Assembly (NCBI GenBank): GCA_902540785.1 | Contig: CACBOA010000001.1 | Span: forward strand, 1 to 64,000 | Reading direction: 5' to 3' | DNA length: 64,000 nt | Origin: an uncultured Pelagibacteraceae bacterium | Lineage (GTDB): Bacteria; Pseudomonadota; Alphaproteobacteria; Pelagibacterales; Pelagibacteraceae | In this document: positions 1-7,541 of the stretch, piece after piece | Layout of the letters: the number at the start of each line of letters is the position of its first letter | Position numbering within the stretch: position 1 is the stretch's first letter | The notes under the pieces: generated by a model | Told to the model about the DNA's origin: nothing | Database searches by the model: none | What the model saw: only the letters and a program-made list of their open reading frames with translations | Made by a program: the position numbers and the translations under genes

Positions 1-1
1 A

Positions 2-523
2 TCTAGAACTGGCATTGTAACTATTTTAAAAAAAATGGGCGTGAATATAATTTTTCAAAATAAAAAAGTTTATAAAGGAGAGGAAATTGCAGATATCAAA
101 ATTAAAAGTTGCAAATTAATTAAGCCAATTAATTGCCCTGTTTCGTTAAACGCTCGAGCCATAGATGAATTTTTAGTGATTTTTTTAATGGCAGCTAAAG
201 CAAATGGAGTTTCATATTTTAAAGGACTATCTGAATTAAACAAAAAAGAAAGCCCAAGACTAAAATGGGGCTCTAAAATTTTAAGTGAGATAGGTATAAA
301 AAATTTTGCAACGAAAAATTCAATTAAAATTTTCGGAAATCCAGATTTAAAAGTTGACAAAAAAATAATCATAAATAATTATCTTAACGACCATAGAGTA
401 TTTATGACTAGTGTAATAGCTGCATTGTCATTTGGTGGATTATGGAAAATACATGATAGTAAATCTATAAGAACTTCTTTTCCAGACTTTTTAAAGATAA
501 TAAATCAATTAAAAAAAAAATGA
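2..523 (+). CDS. aroA: 3-phosphoshikimate 1-carboxyvinyltransferase (EPSP synthase), 3' part
   Basis: C-terminal part of EPSP synthase, which joins phosphoenolpyruvate to shikimate 3-phosphate in the chorismate pathway. The frame is open through the left edge; its first residues (SRTGIVTILKKMG) match the conserved run before the last third of the enzyme, so the gene begins outside the window. Visible landmarks are RAIDE (catalytic Asp), a KES-R stretch that reads ELNKKESPRL where most family members have ELR-KESDRL, the DHR triplet, and the C-terminal TSFPDF. The stop overlaps the cmk start by 4 bases, indicating translational coupling. The identity is secure; the Asp-to-Pro change in the KESDR motif is unusual. 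Confidence 0.9.
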   Translation, partial: SRTGIVTILKKMGVNIIFQNKKVYKGEEIADIKIKSCKLIKPINCPVSLNARAIDEFLVIFLMAAKANGVSYFKGLSELNKKESPRLKWGSKILSEIGIKNFATKNSIKIFGNPDLKVDKKIIINNYLNDHRVFMTSVIAALSFGGLWKIHDSKSIRTSFPDFLKIINQLKKK

Positions 524-1188
524 AAAGGAAAAAAAAGATAATCAAAATAGCGATTGACTCACCAGCTGCAGCTGGCGCAGGTACACAAGCAAAACTAATT
601 TCTAAGCATTATAACTTATTGCACCTTGATACAGGTCGCTGTTACAGATATATTGCCAACATTAAGATTTCAAATCCTTTGAGGTATAGTTTCAAATATA
701 TAGAAAAAAAAATTAAGAAATTAAGAATTGAAGATTTACAAAGTAAAAAACTTTTAACCGATAAAGTTGCAACTGTCGCTTCAATTATAGCTAAAGATAA
801 AAAAATAAGAAAATTAGTTCACTCATTTCAATTAAATTGTGCTTATAATCCTCCAGCAAAATATGATGGGTCATGTTTAGATGGAAGAGATATTACTTAT
901 AAAATAATACCAGACGCAGAGTTTAAATTTTTTATTACAGCTAATATTAAGACCAGAGCAAGAAGAAGATATAGAGAGTTAAAACGTTTAAAAAAAAATA
1001 CTAATTATGATGAAGTGCTAAAAAGCATCAAAATACGCGATAAAAATGACTATTCTCGTAAAATTTCACCGCTAAAGAAAACAAAAGATTCAGTATTGAT
1101 TAACACAACAAATTTATCTAAAAGAGCGTGTTTTTTAAAAATAAAAAAAATTATAGATAGAAAATTAAAACCTAATGGAAATATATAA
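520..1188 (+). CDS. cmk: cytidylate kinase with altered P-loop
   Basis: CMP/dCMP kinase of pyrimidine salvage, 222 aa, the usual family length. Family marks are LDTGRCYR near residue 36 (nucleotide site), LDGRDI and the PDAEFKFFITA stretch followed by the Arg-rich lid (RARRRYRE). The order aroA-cmk-rpsA-ihfB is a standard alphaproteobacterial block and supports the call. The odd point is the phosphate-binding loop at residues 13-22: it reads DSPAAAGAGT where family members have DGP-x-GKGT, so the Walker A lysine is an alanine (A20) and the first glycine a serine. Either another residue does the job or catalysis is changed. The gene overlaps aroA by 4 and rpsA by 14 bases. Confidence 0.9.
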   Translation: MKRKKKIIKIAIDSPAAAGAGTQAKLISKHYNLLHLDTGRCYRYIANIKISNPLRYSFKYIEKKIKKLRIEDLQSKKLLTDKVATVASIIAKDKKIRKLVHSFQLNCAYNPPAKYDGSCLDGRDITYKIIPDAEFKFFITANIKTRARRRYRELKRLKKNTNYDEVLKSIKIRDKNDYSRKISPLKKTKDSVLINTTNLSKRACFLKIKKIIDRKLKPNGNI

Positions 1189-2902
1189 AGATTTATCAAA
1201 TCCAGACAATCAACAATTCGAACAGCTATTGAATAGCCAATTATCAAAAATTAACATTGAAGAGGGTAAAATTATCGAAGGTAAGGTTAACAAAATAACA
1301 GAAAAATATGTTTTCTTGCATGTTGATGGTCTCAAGTCTGAACCTGTTTTAGATATAAATGAGCTTAAGACTATGGGATTGAGTGAAAAAATAAAAATTG
1401 GTGAAAAAATATCGGTTTTATTGGAAAAATTAGAGGATAAAATGGGTGAAGTTGTAGTTTCAGCGAGTAAAGCTCAGAAAATTAAGGGGTGGGATAAATT
1501 AGTTCAAGCTTATGAGAATAAGGAACCAATTATGGGAAAGATCACCTCTAAATGTAAAGGGGGCTGTATCGTTGAACATATAGATACCGGATCTCTAATG
1601 TTTTTACCAGGTTCACAAATAAGTGATAAACCTCTTAAAGATATAAGCCATTTGATGAATGAGCCACAAAAATTTGCTTTAATCAAACTAGACAAGATTA
1701 GAGGTAATGCTTGTGTATCAAGAAAAGAAATTATCTCTTCTTTTAAAAAAGAGGATAAGGCTAAAATAATAGACAAATTCAAAGTCGGAGACATAATTAA
1801 AGGAGCTGAAGTAAAAGGTTATAGCACTTTTGGATGTTTTTTTAATGTTAATGGCGAACTAGATGTTTTGGTACATCTACAGGAGATTTCTTACTCACGA
1901 GTAAACCATCCTGATGAGGTTTTTAACATAGGTGAAAAACACGATTTAAAAGTGATATCTGTTGATAAAGAAAAACTACAAGTTGGATGCTCAGTTAAAC
2001 AAATGTCCCCAGATCCTTTTGAACATATTGAGAATTATGAACTTAACAAGATCTATAAAGCTAAAGTTTCAAAAATTATGGATTTTGGTGCTTTTTGTGA
2101 ATTAGAACCAGGTTTGACTACTCTTTTACACTCAAGCGAACTTAGTTGGACAAAGAAAAATGTTTCCGCAAAAAAAATGTTTAAAGTCGGAGATGAGATT
2201 GACTGTGTGATAACTGAAATAGACAAAGAGAAAAGAAGAGTGGCAATTTCTCATAGATTAACGCTGGAAAATCCATTTGAGGTATTTAATAAGAGATACC
2301 CAGTTGGGTCCATTGTTGATGGAGAGATAATCAATAAAAATGAATACTCTTTATTTGTTAAAGTTGAAGATATAAACGTGGATACTTTCTTGCATTGTAA
2401 CGATCTTACTTACCTAAATAATGGGGAAGAGGAATTAACGAAATATAAAAAAGGCAATAAAATAAAAGTTAAAGTATTAGAAATAAAAGTAGATGAACAA
2501 AAAATCAGGGTTGGTTATAAGCAAACACAAAAAGATCCTTTAGATTGGTTTAAAGATAAGAAAAAAAACCAAACTATTACTGTAAAAATAATTTCAACAG
2601 ATAATAAAGGATTAATTGTAAGACCAGAGGGATGTGAAATGGATTTTGTAATTAAAAAATCTCAAATAGCGATCAATTCAGCAGATGCCAGACCATCAAG
2701 ATTTACTGGAGGTGAAAAAATTGACTGTGCAATTTCTGAGATCGACTTAGAAAAACGTAAGATTTCTTTAAGTATGAAGCTTTTAGAGGAAATTGAAAAA
2801 AGAGAAGCCCTAGAAAAATATGGGGCAGAGGGATCAGGAAAAAATCTTCCTTTTTCATCTTTGTCCGATGACTTAAAGAAAAAAGATAAGGATAAGTCGT
2901 AA
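1175..2902 (+). CDS. rpsA: 30S ribosomal protein S1
   Basis: Ribosomal protein S1, 575 aa, which binds mRNA and helps the 30S subunit start on structured or weakly Shine-Dalgarno-dependent messages. Consecutive S1/OB-fold repeats are visible, with typical phrases such as GKVNKITEKYVFLHV, GAFCELEPG, LLHSSELSW and VGDEIDCVITEID, and a charged C-terminal tail. The ATG at 1175 gives a normal S1 N-terminus and overlaps cmk by 14 bases, so the two are probably translated from one message. ihfB follows, as in most alphaproteobacteria. Nothing in the protein is unusual. Confidence 0.96.
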   Translation: MEIYKDLSNPDNQQFEQLLNSQLSKINIEEGKIIEGKVNKITEKYVFLHVDGLKSEPVLDINELKTMGLSEKIKIGEKISVLLEKLEDKMGEVVVSASKAQKIKGWDKLVQAYENKEPIMGKITSKCKGGCIVEHIDTGSLMFLPGSQISDKPLKDISHLMNEPQKFALIKLDKIRGNACVSRKEIISSFKKEDKAKIIDKFKVGDIIKGAEVKGYSTFGCFFNVNGELDVLVHLQEISYSRVNHPDEVFNIGEKHDLKVISVDKEKLQVGCSVKQMSPDPFEHIENYELNKIYKAKVSKIMDFGAFCELEPGLTTLLHSSELSWTKKNVSAKKMFKVGDEIDCVITEIDKEKRRVAISHRLTLENPFEVFNKRYPVGSIVDGEIINKNEYSLFVKVEDINVDTFLHCNDLTYLNNGEEELTKYKKGNKIKVKVLEIKVDEQKIRVGYKQTQKDPLDWFKDKKKNQTITVKIISTDNKGLIVRPEGCEMDFVIKKSQIAINSADARPSRFTGGEKIDCAISEIDLEKRKISLSMKLLEEIEKREALEKYGAEGSGKNLPFSSLSDDLKKKDKDKS

Positions 2903-2923
2903 ATTTAAAAAAGAAGTAATAAA

Positions 2924-3217
2924 TTGGGAATTGTAAAGTCAAAACTTTTAAAACAGGTCTCCAAAAGCTTCCCAAACTTCCTTAAAAAAGATATTGAAAA
3001 AATTGCCAGTATAATTTTATTGGAGATAAAAAAAGCTCTTAAGAGAGGCGAAAGGGTTGAAATTAGGGGTTGGGGTTCTTTTAGTACTCGAAACCAAAAA
3101 TCATCAATAAGAAGAAATCCTAAAACAGGTGATAAGATTGCAGTACCCAAAAAAAAAGTAATTTATTGGAAAATGAGCAGAGAAATGTTTAAAAAGATTA
3201 ACAATGAAAAAGAGTAA
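2924..3217 (+). CDS. ihfB: integration host factor beta-type DNA-bending protein
   Basis: HU/IHF-family protein of 97 aa. IHF bends DNA sharply at specific sites in replication, transcription and recombination. The signature GWGSF at about residue 48 and the beta-arm RRNPKTGDKIAVPKKKV are present; G-W-G-S-F, rather than HU's G-F-G-x-F, together with the position after rpsA points to IHF-beta. The start is a TTG at 2924 preceded by a purine stretch (AAGAAG); no ATG gives a full N-terminus. It overlaps pyrF by 14 bases. The alpha subunit gene is not in the window. Confidence 0.9.
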   Translation: MGIVKSKLLKQVSKSFPNFLKKDIEKIASIILLEIKKALKRGERVEIRGWGSFSTRNQKSSIRRNPKTGDKIAVPKKKVIYWKMSREMFKKINNEKE

Positions 3218-3878
3218 AATATTTATTGCCTGTGATACAACAAAAATATCAAAAATAAAAAAAATTATAAAAGAAACTAATAACACTGAATTAAAAATTG
3301 GATATAAATTGGGTTTAGAGTTCTTAAACTCTAAAAATGGTAGAAATTTTTTAACTAAATTAAAAAATAAGATAACTTTTGCAGATTTAAAACTTCATGA
3401 TATTCCTAATACATGTAAGTCAACTATTAAAGCTATAAAAGATTTAAAAGTTAATTATGTAACAATACATATAAGCTCAGGCTTAGAGGCTCTTAAGGCT
3501 GCAAAAAAAGCATCAGGTAAAATAAAGTTAATAGGTGTAACAATTCTTACTTCTTTAAATAATAAAGCATTAAAAGAGGTCGGATTTGACAGAAATGTAA
3601 AAAAATTAGTCCTTCATCAAGCAAAGTTGGCTAACAAAGCAAAATTGGATGCCATTGTTTGTAGTGCACAAGAGATTAAATTAGTAAGAAAAATATTTAA
3701 AAGAGAAATAATAACTCCAGGGATTAGATTTACCCAAAAAAAAAATGATCAAAAAAGAGTTCTGACACCTATAGAAGCTTATGCAAATGGGGCCGATTGG
3801 CTCGTTATAGGTAGAGATTTAACTACAGGCAATATTAAAAAAAATACACAAATATTAATTGATCACTTAAGTAAATGA
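3204..3878 (+). CDS. pyrF: orotidine 5'-phosphate decarboxylase
   Basis: Decarboxylates OMP to UMP, the last step of de novo pyrimidine synthesis. The 224 aa chain is a TIM barrel with the catalytic DLKLHDIPNT motif at about residues 61-70 (Asp-x-Lys-x-x-Asp), the GVTILTSL strand, TPGIR near residue 173 and the C-terminal GADWLVIGRDLT phosphate-binding turn, all close to consensus. It sits between ihfB and trpF and overlaps both (14 and 4 bases). The ATG at 3204 gives the expected short N-terminus before the first barrel strand. Confidence 0.94.
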   Translation: MKKSKIFIACDTTKISKIKKIIKETNNTELKIGYKLGLEFLNSKNGRNFLTKLKNKITFADLKLHDIPNTCKSTIKAIKDLKVNYVTIHISSGLEALKAAKKASGKIKLIGVTILTSLNNKALKEVGFDRNVKKLVLHQAKLANKAKLDAIVCSAQEIKLVRKIFKREIITPGIRFTQKKNDQKRVLTPIEAYANGADWLVIGRDLTTGNIKKNTQILIDHLSK

Positions 3879-4498
3879 TCAAAGGTATTAAAATTTGTGG
3901 GGTTTCAGATCCAAAAACTTTAACTTATATTGTTGATCACCCTTACCCACCTCAATTTGTAGGTTTTATTGTAAATTGGAAAGCGAGCTCACGTTATGTC
4001 GAACTTGATAGATTAAAAAAACTTTTAAATATAGATAAAAAAAAAAGTAAATACGTAGCTGTTATTGTAAAAAATGATAAGTCTACTCTTGAAAAAATAA
4101 AGGATTTACCTTTTGATTACTATCAAATGTATGACTGTTCTCCAGAAGAAATATTTAAAATTAAAAAAAAATATAATAAAAAAATAATTGCTGCTCTTAC
4201 TGTTGAAAATAAAAAAGATGTAAGAAAATATAAAGATTATGAAAATATATCTGAGATAATTTTATTTGATAGTAAAGGTTATGAGAAATCAATGAGTTTT
4301 GATCATAATTTACTTGATGAGGTAGAAGATCACATAAAAAAAATGATTGCAGGAAATATTAAAATAGAAGATGTTGTCGATTTTAAAAATAAACCCTATA
4401 TATTGGATGTAAGTGGAAATTTAGAAAGCTCAAAAGGAGTTAAAGATATTAATAAAATTGATAAGTTTTTAAATACAGTCCATGATATAAATTCTTAA
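3875..4498 (+). CDS. trpF: phosphoribosylanthranilate isomerase
   Basis: Third enzyme of tryptophan synthesis, an Amadori isomerase with a TIM barrel, 207 aa. The catalytic Cys lies in KICGVSDP (residues 6-13), and a candidate catalytic Asp in ILFDSKG (about residue 130); the C-terminal ILDVSGNLESSKGVKD is the phosphate-binding turn. The usual QLHG stretch reads QMYDCSPEE, so the sequence is divergent. Position supports the call: it overlaps pyrF by an ATGA and is followed by trpB and trpA. Confidence 0.85.
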   Translation: MIKGIKICGVSDPKTLTYIVDHPYPPQFVGFIVNWKASSRYVELDRLKKLLNIDKKKSKYVAVIVKNDKSTLEKIKDLPFDYYQMYDCSPEEIFKIKKKYNKKIIAALTVENKKDVRKYKDYENISEIILFDSKGYEKSMSFDHNLLDEVEDHIKKMIAGNIKIEDVVDFKNKPYILDVSGNLESSKGVKDINKIDKFLNTVHDINS

Positions 4499-4513
4499 AA
4501 ATTTACAAACGAT

Positions 4514-5764
4514 ATGAAAATACCTCCATTTAAAGAATTAAATCCACCCAACTCTTTGGGTTATTGGACAAATAAAAAAACAGGGGAAAAATATGGAGGG
4601 CAATACATAAGCCCATTACTTATTCCTAACCTTAAAAAAGTAGAGTCTGGATTCAAAAAAGCCATGAAAAATAAAAAGTTTATATCAAACCTTGAGGAAC
4701 AGTTAGTAAATCATATTGGAATCGTTACACCAATTTTAAGAAGTAAAGAATTAGAGAATATGATTGGAGGAGAAAAAAAAATTGGAAAAATTTTTTTAAA
4801 AAGAACAGATTTACATCACGATAGTTCACATAAACCTGTTAGTGCTTTCAGCTCAGTATATTTTGCAAAACATATTCTAAAAGCAAAAAAAATTATAACA
4901 GAAACAGGAGCTTCGATGAATGCTCGAGCTGTTGCATCAGCCTGTGCTAAACTTGGTTTAGAATGCGAAGTTCATATAGGAGCTGTCGATGCTGAAAAAG
5001 TAAGTCTTAACAAAGATATAACAGAACTATATGGGGCAAAAATAATTGAATGTCATGACTCGACTAAGACTTTGTTACCAGCAATGGCAGCTGCACTTCG
5101 TAGTTGGCAAAGTGATCCATCTGCTATGTATGTAGTTGGATCATGTTGTGGACCACACCCTTATCCACTTATGGTGAGAACTTTTGCTAGTATTATTGGA
5201 AGAATTGCAAAAAAACAAATGCAAGAATTAACCGGAAAATTACCATCAACTGTATTTGCAGTATGCGGAGGTGGATCAAATCTTTCTGCAATTAGCTATC
5301 CATACTACAAAGAAAAAAAAGTACATATTTTTGGAATTGAGTCAGCAGGAAAAGGAATATCTTCTGGTGCTCATGCAGCAACAATCACTGGTAAGGCTCC
5401 TATAGGAATTTTATTAGGTGCACGTTCTAACGTTTTAATGGATGAGGATGGTCAAATAAATGAAAGCCATACCGAGGCATCAGGACTTGATTTCAGTGGA
5501 ACTGGTCCGGAAATTTGTTACATGGCAAGCACTGGAAAAATAAAATTTCGGGCAACTACTGATAAAGAGGCACAAGAAACCTTTTTAATGATGTGTAAAA
5601 AAACTGGTATCTTACCTGCTATAGAAGCTTGTTATGTTATTAATGCTGCACTTAAAGAAATTAAAAAAAGAAATAATCCAAGAGAAAATCATTTAATTCA
5701 TCTTTGTGGCTCAGGGGAATCAAATGTTGGAAGAATGTTAAAATACAAAAGAGATAATGAATAA
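4514..5764 (+). CDS. trpB: tryptophan synthase beta chain, divergent
   Basis: PLP enzyme that condenses indole with serine, 416 aa, directly before trpA. The fold is recognisable: YGGQY near residue 27, a Lys aligned with the Schiff-base lysine (K107 in SSHKP), the Glu of ETGA (E130), GPHPYP, the PLP-phosphate loop GGGSN, GLDFSGTGPE and PAIEA. Several near-invariant motifs differ: NHTGAHKIN is HHDSSHKPV, ETGAGQHG is ETGASMNA, GSVxGPHP is GSCCGPHP, and the serine that meets the PLP ring nitrogen (S-G-R-G-D) is cysteine (C398 in LCGSGES). It may be a fast-evolving TrpB or a shifted-specificity paralogue; the adjacent trpF and trpA favour TrpB. Confidence 0.82.
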   Translation: MKIPPFKELNPPNSLGYWTNKKTGEKYGGQYISPLLIPNLKKVESGFKKAMKNKKFISNLEEQLVNHIGIVTPILRSKELENMIGGEKKIGKIFLKRTDLHHDSSHKPVSAFSSVYFAKHILKAKKIITETGASMNARAVASACAKLGLECEVHIGAVDAEKVSLNKDITELYGAKIIECHDSTKTLLPAMAAALRSWQSDPSAMYVVGSCCGPHPYPLMVRTFASIIGRIAKKQMQELTGKLPSTVFAVCGGGSNLSAISYPYYKEKKVHIFGIESAGKGISSGAHAATITGKAPIGILLGARSNVLMDEDGQINESHTEASGLDFSGTGPEICYMASTGKIKFRATTDKEAQETFLMMCKKTGILPAIEACYVINAALKEIKKRNNPRENHLIHLCGSGESNVGRMLKYKRDNE

Positions 5765-6578
5765 AACTTTTCAAAAAGTGTTTGCAAAAGCAAAATCAGA
5801 AAATAGATCTTGTTTTGTCGCTTTTGTTACAGGTATGGATCCAGACTACGAGAGTTCTAAACAAATTTTGATAGAACTATCAAAGAATTGTGATGTAATT
5901 GAAGTTGGAGTAAGTTTTAATACCTCGACGTCAGATAGTTCAATTATAATGAGTGCAAATGATAGAGCAATAAGATCTGGGGCTAAAACTAAAAAAATAT
6001 TTCAACTTATTAAGGAGGTAAAAAGTGAAATAAATAGCGACACTGCATTTGTAACTATGGGATACTTAAATCAAATACATGTCTATGGAATAAATAAATA
6101 TATAAATGATTGTAAAAAAAGCGGAGTAGATGGATGTATAGTGGTTGATAGTAATAACGAGTCACCTGAAGATGATCAAATTTTTAAAGGCTTGACTAAA
6201 AATAACATGGCTTTTATTAAGTTAATTGCTCCAACTAATGACAGTAATTATATTAAAGAGAGTTTAAAAAAAAGTTCGTCTTGGCTATACATAGTTTCTT
6301 ACGCTGGAGTGACAGGATCTAAAGATGTAAATTTGGCTAATGTAAAAAAATTATCTAAGATGATCAGAAAACAATCGAAGATACCAATCGGTGTAGGATT
6401 CGGAGTCAAAAATTATGATGATGTAAAAAAAGTTTCTAAACTCGCTGATTTGGTTGTTTGTGGAAGCTCAATAGTTGAAAAAATTAAGGAAGGTAGTCAA
6501 AAAGGTCTATCTAATCAAAATTTAGCCCAATTTGTTGGAGAATATGTTAAAGTATTATCAGAAGGAGTAAAACATTGA
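5757..6578 (+). CDS. trpA: tryptophan synthase alpha chain, divergent
   Basis: Cleaves indole-glycerol phosphate and passes indole to TrpB; 273 aa TIM barrel. The two catalytic acids are present at canonical numbering, E49 in IEVGVSF and D60 in STSD, and the substrate-phosphate strand SYAGVTG is kept. The loop between the acids is rewritten: the usual PFSDPLADGP reads SFNTSTSDSS, and the subunit-contact motif (DLPPEE in typical enzymes) reads DSNNESPEDD. These changes parallel those in the adjacent TrpB, which suggests the pair co-evolved. It overlaps trpB by 8 bases and accD by 4. Confidence 0.84.
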   Translation: MNKTFQKVFAKAKSENRSCFVAFVTGMDPDYESSKQILIELSKNCDVIEVGVSFNTSTSDSSIIMSANDRAIRSGAKTKKIFQLIKEVKSEINSDTAFVTMGYLNQIHVYGINKYINDCKKSGVDGCIVVDSNNESPEDDQIFKGLTKNNMAFIKLIAPTNDSNYIKESLKKSSSWLYIVSYAGVTGSKDVNLANVKKLSKMIRKQSKIPIGVGFGVKNYDDVKKVSKLADLVVCGSSIVEKIKEGSQKGLSNQNLAQFVGEYVKVLSEGVKH

Positions 6579-7522
6579 ATTGGATAACGCGTATCAGATC
6601 AGCAGCTGAAAGGATCAAAACTGCTGTACGTAAAAGAGCTTCTAAAGCTGAAATAGCTGCTTCGAAGTACATTAGTTGCCATGGTGTTCCAGTTGAGAAA
6701 AAAATAATTGAGCAAAATAATTTTGTTTGCCCAGAATGTAATAAACACCATTTAATGAGCCCATCTCAGAGATTTAATATGATGTTTGGCGAAAATAATT
6801 GGAAAAAAATAAATTCTCAAATGGTTAAAGATCCAGACGTTTATAATTGGGTAGATACAAAAAAATATACAGATCGATTAAAAGAAGCAAAAAAAATAAC
6901 AGGGCAAGACAATGCTATTTTATCTTGTGAAAGTAAAATTAATGATATTGATGTTGTGGTTAGTGCTGTTAATTTCAGATTTATCGGTGGTTCAATTTCA
7001 ATGGATGAAGGTGAAAATGTACTTGCATCAGTTCAAACTGCAATAGATAAAAAATGTCCCTATATATTTGTGAGCGCCTCGGGGGGCATGAGAATGATGA
7101 CTAATATGCTGAGTTTAATGCAAATGACACGTATGACGATAGCAATAAATGAATTGAGAAAAAACAATCTTCCATACATTGTGGTTATTACAAATCCCAC
7201 AACTGGTGGCCTGTCTGCTAGTATTGTTTCAACTTCAGATATTTGTATTGGTGAAGGCGGTAATCAAGGCGGTGCGACTTTTGCTTTCGCAGGCCGTAGA
7301 ATTGTAGAAACAACTACAAAAGGCGAATTACCCACTGACTTCCAAACTGTAAGTTGGCAACAATCTAAAGGTCAAGTTGACATGGTTCTAGATAGAAAAG
7401 ATATAACACATACTATCGGAACTTTATTATCAATTTTGTTAAAAAAACATAAATCTGAAAATATTGAAGAAAATAACTCCTTAATCAAAGACCCTGTCCA
7501 AGAAAATAAAGAAGCATCTTAA
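6575..7522 (+). CDS. accD: acetyl-CoA carboxylase carboxyltransferase subunit beta, divergent
   Basis: Beta half of the carboxyltransferase that makes malonyl-CoA for fatty acid synthesis, 315 aa. The TTG start at 6575 gives the typical MNWI N-terminus, has AAGGAG about 8 bases upstream and overlaps the trpA stop. The N-terminal zinc ribbon has only C35, C52 and C55; the partner of C35 in the first CxxC is missing (CHGV). The crotonase-like core shows SASGGMRMM (usually SGGARMQEG), SLMQM and NPTTGGLSAS. After ICIGEGG a few residues are inserted, and FAFAGRR replaces GFAGPR. trpA-accD-folC synteny makes the assignment firm; accA is not in the window. Confidence 0.85.
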   Translation: MNWITRIRSAAERIKTAVRKRASKAEIAASKYISCHGVPVEKKIIEQNNFVCPECNKHHLMSPSQRFNMMFGENNWKKINSQMVKDPDVYNWVDTKKYTDRLKEAKKITGQDNAILSCESKINDIDVVVSAVNFRFIGGSISMDEGENVLASVQTAIDKKCPYIFVSASGGMRMMTNMLSLMQMTRMTIAINELRKNNLPYIVVITNPTTGGLSASIVSTSDICIGEGGNQGGATFAFAGRRIVETTTKGELPTDFQTVSWQQSKGQVDMVLDRKDITHTIGTLLSILLKKHKSENIEENNSLIKDPVQENKEAS

Positions 7523-7541
7523 TAGTTAAATCAAATTAATA

